Positions 63,727 to 64,000 of a stretch of DNA of 64,000 bases are shown in pieces. Made by a program: the position numbers and the translations under genes. Source of the DNA: JBBDIM01 sp040880405 (GTDB lineage Bacteria; Planctomycetota; Planctomycetia; Pirellulales; Pirellulaceae); NCBI GenBank assembly GCA_040880405.1, contig JBBDIM010000179.1, positions 1-64,000 on the forward strand, written 5' to 3'. Positions within the stretch are counted from its first letter, which is position 1. Every line of letters starts with the position of its first letter. Below the pieces are notes generated by a model. That model was given only the letters and a program-made list of their open reading frames with translations, had not been told where the DNA came from and ran no database searches.

Positions 63727-64000
63727 ATTGTTCTCGATAGAAAAGAGTGAAAAAAAGCCAAGACGAATCCCCGAAAAACGGGGCCATGGTTGCCCTCATT
63801 TAGACCTAAGCCGACATACATCCACGGTTATAATAGCGGTCCGCTGAGGTGTCAATAAAAATAAAAAGACATTCCCGGTAAATTTCGAGTCAGCCTCACT
63901 CCGCCCGATCAGAAAAATCTCATTGAAACGTTCGTTCAACAAAACTACAAACAAATGCCGGGTACCATGCTCCCGCCCTCCAACGCTTAAGAAAAGTTAA

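Noticed and set aside
1..64000. tRNA, rRNA and CRISPR arrays
   Set aside because: Read by eye on both strands; no cloverleaf, rRNA core motif or spaced repeats were recognised. A tRNA search program would be decisive.

Overview
The window looks like a chromosomal scaffold piece from a planctomycete, most likely order Pirellulales. It has GC-rich coding DNA, three DUF1559 proteins with type-IV-pilin-like N-termini each paired with a small transthyretin-like lipoprotein, tandem PQQ-type beta-propeller proteins, a VWA/ExbB/ExbD operon, a SulP-carbonic anhydrase fusion and many weakly conserved secreted proteins. A run of ten Ns at 17115-17124 marks an assembly gap. I recognised no rRNA, tRNA or CRISPR array.

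Layout. 0.1-3.2 kb: three co-directional exported genes, one with a CPFC motif and two sharing a CCFG motif. 3.2-8.1 kb: a TPR/extracytoplasmic protein and apolipoprotein N-acyltransferase (lnt), separated by REP-like palindromes. 8.1-10.3 kb: an AT-richer accessory island with an OST-HTH/LOTUS protein followed by an unknown gene split by a textbook -1 slippery site and stem-loop. 10.3-16.8 kb: housekeeping block ftsH (minus), then dxr, rseP and a HAD hydrolase (plus). 17.3-19.9 kb: a sulfane-sulfur module (persulfide-dioxygenase/rhodanese fusion, membrane rhodanese, ArsR regulator) with a shared 23-bp operator candidate. 20-30 kb: a cold-shock/DUF1294 protein behind a perfect inverted repeat, a SWIM/SNF2 helicase, coiled-coil and membrane proteins, a histone-H1-like protein and a HEAT-like protein. 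30.4-38.2 kb: a VWA lipoprotein, two tandem beta-propeller proteins, DUF4236 and another secreted protein. 38.2-42.8 kb: an accessory stretch with a dead IS3-type orfA, a HExxH protein, an FHA protein, a truncated dCTP-deaminase-like gene and a 35-aa membrane microprotein. 42.8-49.2 kb: a six-gene VWA-ExbB-ExbD-ExbD-TPR operon. 49.7-64 kb: three DUF1559/lipoprotein cassettes, the SulP-STAS-carbonic anhydrase fusion, a peptidoglycan amidase, a toxin-antitoxin pair followed by a DUF2185/Imm33-like protein, and a Tat-type FAD oxidoreductase.

Repeats are a major theme. A GTAGCCACGCT palindrome family occupies gaps at about 6, 16.9, 30.1 and 51.3 kb. The 51-kb copy is interrupted by a 177-bp MITE-like element with perfect 16-bp terminal inverted repeats and a CTAA duplication; the 100-bp copy at 6 kb is the matching empty site. 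Four hairpins built of CACAGAG/CGCAGAG-like arms lie between genes, and one of them contains the assembly gap.

The best candidates for something undescribed are the LOTUS plus frameshift gene pair (8.46-10.2 kb), the nested MITE, the shared operator of the sulfur module, and the carbonic anhydrase domain that has lost a zinc-ligand cysteine. All functions are read from motifs and remembered family features; no database search was run.
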